Assembly (NCBI GenBank): GCA_020720945.1
Contig: DYNR01000106.1
Span: 1-7,866 of the forward strand
Direction: 5' to 3'
Source: Chthoniobacter flavus
GTDB taxonomy: Bacteria > Verrucomicrobiota > Verrucomicrobiia > Chthoniobacterales > DYNR01
DNA length: 7,866 nt
The position numbers and the translations under genes were made by a program. How positions within the stretch are numbered: the first letter of the stretch is position 1; every line of letters starts with the position of its first letter. Of the stretch, positions 1-7,752 are shown piece by piece. The notes under the pieces are model-generated. The model was not told the origin of the DNA. It did no database searches and saw only the letters and a list, made by a program, of their open reading frames with translations.

Positions 1-2724
1 CTATTCTTTGTAGGCGAAGCGGAAACCGACGAAAGGTTTTGCGACGGCGGTGAACTCCGTGTAGGCGTTGATATTTTTTGCCGAGCGGGGTTTGGTTTTT
101 GCGTATTCTTCAAAGAAGTAGCCGTTGCCGTTGAGTCCGTAGGGGGCGTTTTGCATTTCGTGGTAAACGGTGGCGGTGTCCCAACCCCATTCCAAAACAT
201 TGCCGGTAAGGTCTTTTAAGCCGTTAGCATTTGGTTTTTTTGTGCCTGTCGGGTGGGTTTTGTTTCCGGAATTTTTTGCTGTCCATTCTTGCTCATCGAG
301 TTTGGCGGGTTCGGGTGGATTGTTGAGGATTTGAAACTCTAGATCGAGAAGAGGGCGAACGCCATTGGCGGTCGAACAAAAGAAAATCTGGTCGGCGCTT
401 CCCGTGTGAATGCGTGCCCCTTTTTTGAGGTTTTTCGTCCAAGGATAGACGGGGTTGCTTTCGTCAGCAAAGGTATCCACGCGGAAAAGGAGGGCGTTTT
501 TATAGACGGTTTTGAAATTTGCATCGCTGTAAAACACCGGTTGTTTTCCGAGGATTTCCGACATTGCGTTGCAGGCGACGAGGACATCATACCAGTTGAT
601 GTAAGTGACAGGTTCGTCTTGGGAGAACTCGAAGTTTTGGTCCAGCGCGTGGCGCATACTGCCCATATCGCCAGAGAAGTTGAAGGAGTAACCGTGGTTT
701 TCCGCCCAACGCACGATGCGTTTCCAGACCTTGTAGGGCATTTCGGTTTCGCCGATGGCGAGAGGGTAGGGGGAGGTTGGGCGTTCGAGGTTGACCGTGT
801 TTTCCTCGATGATTTTTTGCGCTTCTTCTTCCGAGATTTTTTTCAAGAAACGGTCGTTTTGCGCGATGGAGATTTTTTTGTTTTTCTTTGCGAGTTCGTC
901 GGAAGGATATTCTTCGGCTTTTGAAGCCATGCCGGCGGGGAGGACGAGAGTTTTGAGGTTGGCGCGGAGGTAAGTGGCGAGTTGTTCGGTAGTTAAGGAA
1001 TTTTGCGGCGAGACGACGGTCTCTTTGTCGAATTGCCAAGTGGCGAGTTTGGTGGTTGGGGTGGGGGCGGGGACGAAGGAAGATTGGGCGTTGCGGGCGA
1101 TGCGGAAGCCGATGGACGGAGAACCGAGAGCGGGTTTGTAGGGGAAATTGCCAGAGTAAGATTTTTCAGAGTTGTCGGAGGAGGAGTAACTGCCTCCGAA
1201 GACAGTGAAGGTTTCGTTTTTTGCGGCGGAGTCGTCGTTCCAAGCGAACTCCCAAACATTGCCAGACAAATCGGCGATCCCGAGTTTGTTTGGGTTGCTG
1301 GCGGAAGATGGGTGGGTTTTCGTCGAAAGAAGCGGTTTGTTTTCTTCGGTCGCGGCGGTAGCGAGTTCTTCCGGGGTGGGGAGGCGGTAGCCTTGGGCAT
1401 CCTTTTTCCAATAGACAGCGGGGCGGGTGTTCCAGTTTTCGCGGATGTCGCGATCCACGATGCGGCGGAGGACTGTTTTGAATTCCGGGTCGGCGTAGTA
1501 GGCGGGCATCAAGTTTTCTATTTCGGAAAGGGCGTTGCAGAAGGCGATCGCGTCGAGCCAAGAGATGCCCGTGACGGGTTCTTCCGGAGAGTGGGAGGCA
1601 TCGTCGGCGAGCATGCTTCCCATTTGCCCGTCGCGGGAGAAAGAGTAGCCGAGGTCACCCAAGTCGCGGGGGAACTGGTTGGTCACAGAGATTTTGCGGA
1701 CTGTTTCCCAAGTGCGGAAAGAGATTTCGTTTTTCGCCAAGAAAAAAGCGGGTTTTTCGGCGGAGGGGAGGGGGAGCATTTTGGCGTAGTAGTCCGGGGG
1801 GCGGCTGACGGTGGCATCGCAGCGGAAGGCGTTCCATTTGAGTGCGAAGGGCGGGCGGAGGCCTGTAGCAACCCTTTGGGCGGGAGAGAGTTCGCGTTCC
1901 ACGAAGAAGCCGACGGATGTGACATTTTTGAAATTCACGGGCTGGAAGTTTGCCGATTTTGCATCGAAGTCCAACTTTTCTGAAGGGCGGTATTCTGCCC
2001 ATTCGGTTTTCGTCGGGTAGAGGATTTGCGAGTGGTGGACGATAGGATTGATCGAAGCCGATTCGACTTCTTTTTTGTCTTCCATCACGAGAGAAAACTG
2101 GCGGGTGGAATCCGAGAAGGTCGCTTTTGAGAGGTAGAATTTATCACCGTCCTTGACCAGCCAACGACCCGCGTTAAATCCTCCCCAGTAGCGGGAGACA
2201 TGGACGATGATGCGGCTGGAGTCGTCGAAAGAAACGGGGAATTCCTTTCCGCCGTTGAGGAAGTCTTCTTTTTTCCAGAACCAGGAGGCGTAAGCTTCGA
2301 CTTGTTCTTCTGGGCCGTGGTCTTCTAGGCCGCCCATGAAGTTGAGGTCATCGCGGAACTCGTGGTTTGCGTTCAAGTGGCCTTCGGAGATGCCGCGGGG
2401 TTTATCCGGTTTTGCCGGGTTTGTTGAGTAAAGGACGAGGCCGCCGTAGAAGACGGCGTTTTTTTGGTCGGTGTCGTAGCGGAGACCTGGGGCGTTGAGG
2501 GGGATTTCTTCCGAGAATTCCCAGGTTGAAATCCATTCGTCGGTCAAGCTGCCATCTTTGTCGCGGTCCACCTTGCCCGGGATTTTCATTTTGGCCGATT
2601 CTCCCCGGTAAAAGAGGGAGCCGATGCCGAGGTCGGAGCCGAAATCGACGATGCGGACAGAAGCGGCATCCAAAGGGAGTGCGAGGAAAAAGAGAGAGCA
2701 AACCGCCAAGAGTGACTTTTTCAT
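1..2724 (-). CDS. Exported protein with two degenerate FGE-sulfatase (SUMF1-like) domains
   Basis: This 907-residue protein starts at ATG (2724-2722) and ends at TAG on the window edge. Residues 1-21 form a signal peptide: Lys2-Lys3, a hydrophobic core, then cleavage near LDA-AS. Residues 22-310 look beta-rich, with an EF-hand-like loop at 53-63 (DRDKDGSLTDE) and a sugar-binding-module-like ending (VTSVGFFVE). Residues 325-545 form FGE-like domain 1: EEPVTGISW (381-389), CNALSE (396-401), GYRLPTPEE (445-453), DLSGNVWEFAW (485-495), FGGS (509-512) and GFR (539-541). Residues 546-650 are a Pro/Thr then charged linker. Residues 653-905 repeat the domain: DEPVTYINW, CNAMSE, DLTGNVLEWGW, GFRF. True FGE uses two cysteines shortly after its GGS motif; here that stretch holds serines, and the second domain has lost the motif, so formylglycine synthesis is unlikely. 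A binding or structural role outside the cytoplasm is inferred. It lies 16 bases after the hydrolase-like gene, probably in one operon. AGGA lies only one base before ATG, too close for a normal ribosome site. The fold is confident; the function is unknown. Confidence 0.85.
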   Translation of the reverse strand: MKKSLLAVCSLFFLALPLDAASVRIVDFGSDLGIGSLFYRGESAKMKIPGKVDRDKDGSLTDEWISTWEFSEEIPLNAPGLRYDTDQKNAVFYGGLVLYSTNPAKPDKPRGISEGHLNANHEFRDDLNFMGGLEDHGPEEQVEAYASWFWKKEDFLNGGKEFPVSFDDSSRIIVHVSRYWGGFNAGRWLVKDGDKFYLSKATFSDSTRQFSLVMEDKKEVESASINPIVHHSQILYPTKTEWAEYRPSEKLDFDAKSANFQPVNFKNVTSVGFFVERELSPAQRVATGLRPPFALKWNAFRCDATVSRPPDYYAKMLPLPSAEKPAFFLAKNEISFRTWETVRKISVTNQFPRDLGDLGYSFSRDGQMGSMLADDASHSPEEPVTGISWLDAIAFCNALSEIENLMPAYYADPEFKTVLRRIVDRDIRENWNTRPAVYWKKDAQGYRLPTPEELATAATEENKPLLSTKTHPSSASNPNKLGIADLSGNVWEFAWNDDSAAKNETFTVFGGSYSSSDNSEKSYSGNFPYKPALGSPSIGFRIARNAQSSFVPAPTPTTKLATWQFDKETVVSPQNSLTTEQLATYLRANLKTLVLPAGMASKAEEYPSDELAKKNKKISIAQNDRFLKKISEEEAQKIIEENTVNLERPTSPYPLAIGETEMPYKVWKRIVRWAENHGYSFNFSGDMGSMRHALDQNFEFSQDEPVTYINWYDVLVACNAMSEILGKQPVFYSDANFKTVYKNALLFRVDTFADESNPVYPWTKNLKKGARIHTGSADQIFFCSTANGVRPLLDLEFQILNNPPEPAKLDEQEWTAKNSGNKTHPTGTKKPNANGLKDLTGNVLEWGWDTATVYHEMQNAPYGLNGNGYFFEEYAKTKPRSAKNINAYTEFTAVAKPFVGFRFAYKE

Positions 2725-2740
2725 ATCCTAGGTAGAAGCG

Positions 2741-5686
2741 TTATTTTGTTTGGTAATTGATGACGGTGGCAGAGCAGGGGGGGATGGTGATTTCGTAGCC
2801 GGAAGCGAAGTTATTTTTTGTGGACTCTTCGATTTTGTAGAGGAGTTCGTCGCGGTTGGTCGCGCGAGGCTCGTGGTAGGATAGGGAGTGGATGGTTATG
2901 TTTGGCTCGGGGGCAGAAGGGAGGTCGAGTTTGACGGTGCGGGGTTCGTCATACATTCGATTGATGAGCAAAACGGAGTGGTTTTTGCCATCGGCGAAGG
3001 CGAAGCAACGAACCATCGAAATGTTTTTTTTGCCCTTGATACGGGTTTCCTTTTTTTCGCCTTTCCAGTTGATTTGCATGGCGAGGGAATCGGGGAGATC
3101 CACGGTTTTGACGCTGAGGGGGTCCACCTGCATGAGGTCGCCTTTGCAGAATTTGTTGCGGAGTTCCAGCGCTTGCCAAGCGGCGAACGGGCGCATCGAG
3201 TCGCCATCGGTGTGGCTTGACCAGTTCACGCCCGTTTGGAAGTTGAAGAAGCCTTGGGGGCCAGCGAACCCGAAGTCGTTGAGCCAGACCATGTGCATAT
3301 CCAGCGTCGAGATGCCTAGGGCCAGGGATTTGCCGACTTCTTCGCTTTCGTCCGTGTAGGGTTTGGAAGCGGTTGGGACGGAGTAGCCGGGCCCGAACTC
3401 GTAGATTCCGACTTTCATGGCTTTTTCGCCTTGGTCGCGGGAATATTTTTTCAGCTCGTTTTTGATAGCTTCCATTTGGGGTTCAATGACTTGTGCGGGG
3501 TAGAGGAGCTGTCTTTGGAAGAGGATGCGGTCGTCGCCGCCGAGGACGGTGAAGCCGTCCCAACCGCCGATGTAGTTTGCGACGGCGAGCATATCGGCTT
3601 CTTTGGTGTCTTTGACCATGGCGCCGGAGTAGGCGGGGTTGTGGGAGTGTCCGCCCGCGATGAGGTCGATTTTTTCGTCTGAGAAATAAGGGCTGGAGCG
3701 CATGGCGCGATACATTTTGTTGGCTAGGGCAGCGTGGCGATCCGGTTTGGCGGGGAAGGAAAGGGGGTCAAAGACAGGGCTATTCCAGCACTCATTGCCC
3801 ATTTCGATGTAGATTTTGTCGAAGACTTCCGTCCATGGTTTTACTTGGCCGTGTTTTTCGGCGCGGATTTTTCCGTAGGGTGAATTGGCGGGGCCTGCGA
3901 GGTATTCGATGAGGTTTTTGCATTCCTCGTCGGTGTAGAGGTAGGTGTTGATCCAAGGGTTAGCACCCGTTTTGCGAGCGGCCTCTAAGAAGTAGAAGAG
4001 AGGGGTTCCTGTTGTGGGGCCTGCGGTCGCCTGTTTTCCTTTGCCGATGAAGGCAGGCTGTTCGGTGAAATCCTTTTGTAAGGCCGCATCGAGCGTCTTG
4101 TAGAAGACGATCCCTTGAGCCAAGAAGCGGAGGCTTTCGGGGTTCCATTCGGAGAGAGCTTTTTCATACTGGGGTAGCAGCACGAAGGGGGCAGTGCCCT
4201 CTTCGTAAACGATGAAATTATCCACCCAGAGAGAGCCAGTGCCTTTCGAAGAAACTGCGAGTTGCGAAAGTTTTTCCGGTTCTGGTTGGTAGTCGAAAGA
4301 AGCGGTATATTTTTTCCAATCCTTGCTGACTTTCACATTTTGGCTTCCGAGGTGTCCGAGGGAAATGGTCACATCCTCGTTGTCGAGGCCATTTTGTTTC
4401 ATCCAGATTTCCGCGATATATTTTTTGCCTGCGGAGAGTTTGGTCCAGCCTTGTTTATCTTGGGTGAAATGGTGCGAAAAGCCGGTCGCTTTGCCGCCGG
4501 GGAGAGTCATTTTCAGGCTTGCCGTGCTACCACCATCGGGGGCGGCAGTCGTGGTGTCGAGTTCCATTTTGGCATCCGCCATCGGGCTGAGGCCCATGAA
4601 GGTTTTTTGATTTTCCTGCACGCAGTCGGGCACGGTGGGGCGCACCATCGTCAAGAGGTAAATATCGCCTTCCGAGGAGGGTTCGGGGGATGGGGTTTCG
4701 AAGTAAATGCGTTCTTCCGAATCGCGTTCAGCCGTCCATTTTTTCACTTTGGTTTTGTGGAGGGTTTCGTAGTATTCGCCTTTTTTCCGGTAGATTTCGA
4801 GGTCGGCACCATCCCAGAAGGAAGTTGGGAAGGTTTGCCAGAAGCCGAGGCCGCCGAAACCTCCCGCATAGTTGTGTTCTAGGTAATCCGTGGTGCCTTG
4901 GCTTTTGGAACCGACCGTATTCATGTGGCGGAAGACAATGGGTTCAAAGGAGGTTTGGCGGTTCCAGAGATTCGTCATGCGGTTGCCCTTCCAGTGAGAG
5001 TAGGAGTCCAAGACGATGTTCACCCCAGTGCCGGGGGCGTTTTTCATTTTTACGGTATCGGTGATTTTGAAAGTATCGACTTTGGGGTCGTTGGTGATTT
5101 GCATTGCCCAGTCGCCGAGGTTTGCCCGTTCGTTTTCTGGGAGAGGTTTGATGGGGGAGGAGGAGGCTTCGGGGATTCCCGCGATTTTGCGGTCATCGTT
5201 TGTGAGGGATTCTGCGTTGACCGCAACGAACTCGATGGCTTTGTCAGCGAACTGCAATTTTCCGTCGATGAAGTAGGGGTAAAGCCCATCGCCTTGGCGG
5301 ATTTTAGAAATGTCTAGGTCGAGGAGGTAGGTTTTTCCTTGTGCCAGAGTGTTCGAGTCCAAGAAACGAGAAACCCCTTCGGTTCCCTTGCCTTCCTCTT
5401 TTGCTTTGGCGGGGTTTGCGGTGGTTTGGGACGGTTGTTGTCCTGTTCTGCGGAAGTTGTATTTCAGGACTCCTTCGGTGAAGTTTTTGTCGGAGTCTTT
5501 GATTTTTCCTCGGATCAAGAACGACATTCGACCTTCGAACTGGTTGACAAAAATGGCGGGGATTTCCGTTTTTCCCGTTTTGAGTTGGGAAACATTGATA
5601 TCTTGTGCAGGAGACGGAAGAGAGGAGACTGCAAAAAGAAGAGCGGCAAAAGCCTTGACGGTTTGGGAGATTAAGCGGAATTTCAC
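2741..5686 (-). CDS. Exported clan GH-A-like glycoside hydrolase (GH51/arabinofuranosidase-like) with carbohydrate-binding-like module
   Basis: This is a 981-residue protein with a GTG start (5686-5684) and a TAA stop. GTG is chosen because it begins the signal peptide (residues 1-27, cleavage near SPA-QD) and no start codon lies between it and the in-frame TAG upstream. Residues 30-160 are beta-rich, with a low-complexity stretch at 81-103. Residues 195-350 form a second module rich in aromatic residues (SHWKGNRMTNLWNRQTSFEP at 230-249). Residues 375-497 resemble a CBM4/9-type jelly roll, ending SLWVDNFIVYEE. Residues 505-845 look like a TIM barrel: NPWINTYL (576-583), then IEMGNECWN, giving Glu632 as likely acid/base, and VGIYEFGPGY, giving Glu763 as likely nucleophile. 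Residues 850-981 form a C-terminal beta domain, as in GH51-type enzymes. The Asn-Glu pair and the barrel followed by a beta domain suggest a retaining arabinofuranosidase-like enzyme on an extracellular polysaccharide; the substrate and exact family are not determinable here. Other clan GH-A families or an undescribed one are possible. It is followed closely by the FGE-like gene. Confidence 0.75.
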   Translation of the reverse strand: MKFRLISQTVKAFAALLFAVSSLPSPAQDINVSQLKTGKTEIPAIFVNQFEGRMSFLIRGKIKDSDKNFTEGVLKYNFRRTGQQPSQTTANPAKAKEEGKGTEGVSRFLDSNTLAQGKTYLLDLDISKIRQGDGLYPYFIDGKLQFADKAIEFVAVNAESLTNDDRKIAGIPEASSSPIKPLPENERANLGDWAMQITNDPKVDTFKITDTVKMKNAPGTGVNIVLDSYSHWKGNRMTNLWNRQTSFEPIVFRHMNTVGSKSQGTTDYLEHNYAGGFGGLGFWQTFPTSFWDGADLEIYRKKGEYYETLHKTKVKKWTAERDSEERIYFETPSPEPSSEGDIYLLTMVRPTVPDCVQENQKTFMGLSPMADAKMELDTTTAAPDGGSTASLKMTLPGGKATGFSHHFTQDKQGWTKLSAGKKYIAEIWMKQNGLDNEDVTISLGHLGSQNVKVSKDWKKYTASFDYQPEPEKLSQLAVSSKGTGSLWVDNFIVYEEGTAPFVLLPQYEKALSEWNPESLRFLAQGIVFYKTLDAALQKDFTEQPAFIGKGKQATAGPTTGTPLFYFLEAARKTGANPWINTYLYTDEECKNLIEYLAGPANSPYGKIRAEKHGQVKPWTEVFDKIYIEMGNECWNSPVFDPLSFPAKPDRHAALANKMYRAMRSSPYFSDEKIDLIAGGHSHNPAYSGAMVKDTKEADMLAVANYIGGWDGFTVLGGDDRILFQRQLLYPAQVIEPQMEAIKNELKKYSRDQGEKAMKVGIYEFGPGYSVPTASKPYTDESEEVGKSLALGISTLDMHMVWLNDFGFAGPQGFFNFQTGVNWSSHTDGDSMRPFAAWQALELRNKFCKGDLMQVDPLSVKTVDLPDSLAMQINWKGEKKETRIKGKKNISMVRCFAFADGKNHSVLLINRMYDEPRTVKLDLPSAPEPNITIHSLSYHEPRATNRDELLYKIEESTKNNFASGYEITIPPCSATVINYQTK

Positions 5687-5695
5687 GCCCGGATT

Positions 5696-5724
5696 TGTAG
5701 CGGAAGATGCGGGTTCCCGCTACA
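5696..5724. repeat. 29-base imperfect palindrome (REP-like) before the hydrolase-like gene
   Basis: TGTAGCGG at 5696-5703 pairs perfectly with CCGCTACA at 5717-5724 across a 13-base loop. The loop-side bases contain a second small inverted repeat, GCGGG-TT-CCCGC (5709-5720). In the transcript the structure ends 9 bases before the GTG start of the hydrolase-like gene. There is no T run after it on the minus strand, so it is not a normal intrinsic terminator. It could be a dispersed palindromic element or an RNA structure affecting translation or mRNA stability. Only one copy is visible in this window. Confidence 0.5.
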
Positions 5725-5738
5725 CCAAATAGGGAACC
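5712..5738 (-). other. Alternative hairpin competing with the 29-base palindrome
   Basis: GGTTCCC at 5712-5718 is the exact reverse complement of GGGAACC at 5732-5738, giving a 7-base stem with a 13-base loop. Bases 5717-5718 belong to both this stem and the palindrome at 5696-5724, and its loop contains the other palindrome arm, so the two folds exclude one another. In the mRNA this stem forms first. Whether the switch matters is unknown; the seven-base match could be chance. Confidence 0.3.
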
Positions 5739-5770
5739 GATTTCTTGCAGATTGGAACTTTTGCGGATTT

Positions 5771-7720
5771 TTAGCGGGATTTGAGGTCCGAGAGAATCCA
5801 GTGCCAGAGCGAATCGACGGCGGCGGTCACTTTTTGTTTGATTGCGGGGAGATCGGTTTTTTCGAGAGAATTGCCGGGGGAGGGGAGTTCGGCACCGAAG
5901 AGGTAGTATTTGATTTTTGGTTCCGTTCCGGAAGGGCGGACGGCGACGCGGAAGCCGCCTTCGAGTTCCAGCATCATCATGGCTTCCTTCGGGATGGAAT
6001 CGCCTTCGGAATCGGTGATGGATTCGGTCGCGAAGTTCGTGAATTTCGTCACGCGGCGACCGTCGATTTCCGTTGGTGGGCGGGAGGCGTAAGACTCGAC
6101 GAGGGAAGCGATTTTTGCTGAACCGTCCGAACCTTCCATCGTGATGGATTCGCCGCGTTCCAAGTAAAACCCGTAGCGGAGGTAGATGTCATCGAGTAAA
6201 TCGAGGACAGTTTTGCCTTGGGATTTTGCGAAAGCGGCAGCTTCGGCAAAGAGGACGACCGAGCTGTTTGCATCCTTGTCACGGACGAAGTCTGCGCCGC
6301 AGTAGCCGTAGCTTTCTTCGCCGCCGAAGACAAAAAAGGTAGAGTGCGCGAGCATCCGGTCGCGGCTTTCTTGCGGGGGGAGGGAGAAATAATTTTCGCG
6401 GAGTTCGGGGGGGAGAGCCTGCTCGTATTTCTTGAGTTTTTCGCCGATGTATTTGAAGCCCGTGAGCGTTTCCACGCAGCGGATTCCGAAGTCGTCGGCG
6501 ATCGCTTTTTGCAAATCGGTGGTGACAAAAGTTTTGACGAGCGTGGCGTTGCGTTTGTTTTTTTCGTTGATAACTCCTTGGGCGAAAAGGCGATCCGTCC
6601 GGTGCCAGGCGATCAGAGAGCCGATCTGGTTGCCTGTGAGCAATTCCATTTCGCCCGAAGCGTTGCGGGCGGCGACCCCCATGCGGTCGGCGTCGGGATC
6701 CGTCGCGAGAACGATGTCGGCACCTTCTTCGAGTGCTTGGGCGATGGCGAGATCGAGTGTTGCTTTTACTTCTGGGTTCGGTGAAGCGACGGTAGGGAAC
6801 CCGCCGTCCGGCACGCACTGGGAGGCGACCATCGAGCAAGAGAAGCCCAGGCGTTTCATGAGAGGTTCCACGATGGTTGCGCCCACTCCGTGGAGAGGAG
6901 AAAAAACAAACTTCAAATCTTTGGCAGACGCGACGGTGGCGGGTTCGAGGACGAGGGTTTCTAGGCGGCGGAGATATTCTTCATCGATTTCATCGCCGAG
7001 GAGGTGGATTTTTCCCTGGTCTTCTTTCAGGAGCGGGTGGTGCGATTCTCCGTGGACGGTGCGGACGCGAGAAATGATGCCAGATGCTTGTGGTTCAACG
7101 ATTTGCCCACCGTCTTCGAAATAGACTTTGTAGCCGTTGTAGGCTGGCGGGTTGTGGCTTGCGGTGATGTTGATTCCCGCGTTGGCACCCGTCATCCGGA
7201 TCGCGAACGAGAGTTCCGGAGTCGAGCGGAACGAGCGGAACAAGAAAGCGTCGCAACCGAGTTCCGCCAAGATGCGGGCGGTGAATTCCGCGAAAGCGCG
7301 AGAAAAAAAACGGGTATCGCAGCAGACGCAAACTTTCGGTTTTCCCGTGCGTTTTTGCTGCAAGAAGTAGTCCCAGACATAAGCCGCCAAGCCACGGGTC
7401 GCACGGCTGATGTTGTAAAAATTCATCGCGTTGGTCCCGACGCAAGGGAACTCTGGGCAAGCGGCGTTTTTCGATGCGCCGCGTTCGGCGTCCGTAACGA
7501 TTCGACCGATGGTTCTTCCCCGCAGTCCGCCCGTCCCGAAAGCCAGCGAGCGGAAGAAGCGGTCATTGAGTTCCGTCCATTCCCCTTTTTCCGCCAGTTC
7601 TCTCACCACGGTTCCGTAGAGCATCGTATCGGCACCTTCGAGGAGGGTTTCGATGTTTGCTTTGCTTGCTGGCAAGAGTTGCCCGGAGGCGACGGCGGAG
7701 TTTAGGAGTTCGGTTAGCAT
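5771..7720 (-). CDS. Phosphoglucomutase/phosphomannomutase family protein (alpha-D-phosphohexomutase)
   Basis: This 649-residue cytoplasmic enzyme should interconvert hexose 1-phosphate and hexose 6-phosphate, most likely glucose 1-phosphate and glucose 6-phosphate, linking glycolysis to glycogen and sugar-nucleotide synthesis. All family motifs are present in order: N-terminal FGTGGLRG (61-68); phosphoserine loop TASHNP (186-191) with Ser188; magnesium loop DPDADR (341-346) with Asp341, 343 and 345; sugar-specificity loop GEESYG (467-472); and phosphate-binding RPSGTEPK (595-602). The GEESYG loop and the length favour the PgcA/PGM2-like branch over the shorter GlmM or ManB types. That branch is usually somewhat shorter (about 550-620 residues); part of the excess is an insert at 69-94, between FGTGGLRG and GTNAMN, which normally sit close together. 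The ATG is the first start codon after an in-frame TAA at 7777-7775. No Shine-Dalgarno sequence precedes it. It lies 84 bases before the hydrolase-like gene, in the same direction. The family is certain; the preferred sugar is inferred. Confidence 0.95.
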   Translation of the reverse strand: MLTELLNSAVASGQLLPASKANIETLLEGADTMLYGTVVRELAEKGEWTELNDRFFRSLAFGTGGLRGRTIGRIVTDAERGASKNAACPEFPCVGTNAMNFYNISRATRGLAAYVWDYFLQQKRTGKPKVCVCCDTRFFSRAFAEFTARILAELGCDAFLFRSFRSTPELSFAIRMTGANAGINITASHNPPAYNGYKVYFEDGGQIVEPQASGIISRVRTVHGESHHPLLKEDQGKIHLLGDEIDEEYLRRLETLVLEPATVASAKDLKFVFSPLHGVGATIVEPLMKRLGFSCSMVASQCVPDGGFPTVASPNPEVKATLDLAIAQALEEGADIVLATDPDADRMGVAARNASGEMELLTGNQIGSLIAWHRTDRLFAQGVINEKNKRNATLVKTFVTTDLQKAIADDFGIRCVETLTGFKYIGEKLKKYEQALPPELRENYFSLPPQESRDRMLAHSTFFVFGGEESYGYCGADFVRDKDANSSVVLFAEAAAFAKSQGKTVLDLLDDIYLRYGFYLERGESITMEGSDGSAKIASLVESYASRPPTEIDGRRVTKFTNFATESITDSEGDSIPKEAMMMLELEGGFRVAVRPSGTEPKIKYYLFGAELPSPGNSLEKTDLPAIKQKVTAAVDSLWHWILSDLKSR

Positions 7721-7752
7721 GGGGTTGGGAGCGGTTGGTGCGGAGGAAATGA

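Noticed and set aside
1003..1983. 326-codon open frame on the plus strand
   Set aside because: It is antisense to the first FGE-like domain, rich in Gly, Val, Arg and Phe, and has no recognisable motif. It results from the composition of the real gene on the other strand.
2680..2724. Lipoprotein signal (LLAVC, residues 5-9) in the FGE-like protein
   Set aside because: The residue before Cys9 is valine rather than Gly, Ala or Ser, and the cysteine is too close to the N-terminus. The hydrophobic core continues past it to a normal cleavage site near residue 20.
1..2724. Sulfatase-maturing formylglycine-generating enzyme
   Set aside because: The fold matches, but both copies lack the cysteine pair after the GGS motif, and no sulfatase is encoded nearby.
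4262..4882. 206-codon open frame on the plus strand
   Set aside because: It is antisense to the carbohydrate-binding-like region of the hydrolase gene and lacks family motifs; the opposite frame is clearly coding.
5696..5724. Intrinsic terminator of the mutase gene
   Set aside because: The stem is adequate, but no T run follows it on the minus strand, and it ends 9 bases before the next start codon.
7004..7705. 233-codon open frame on the plus strand
   Set aside because: It lies wholly antisense to the mutase, whose catalytic motifs are intact. Its translation is arginine- and glutamate-rich without domain features.
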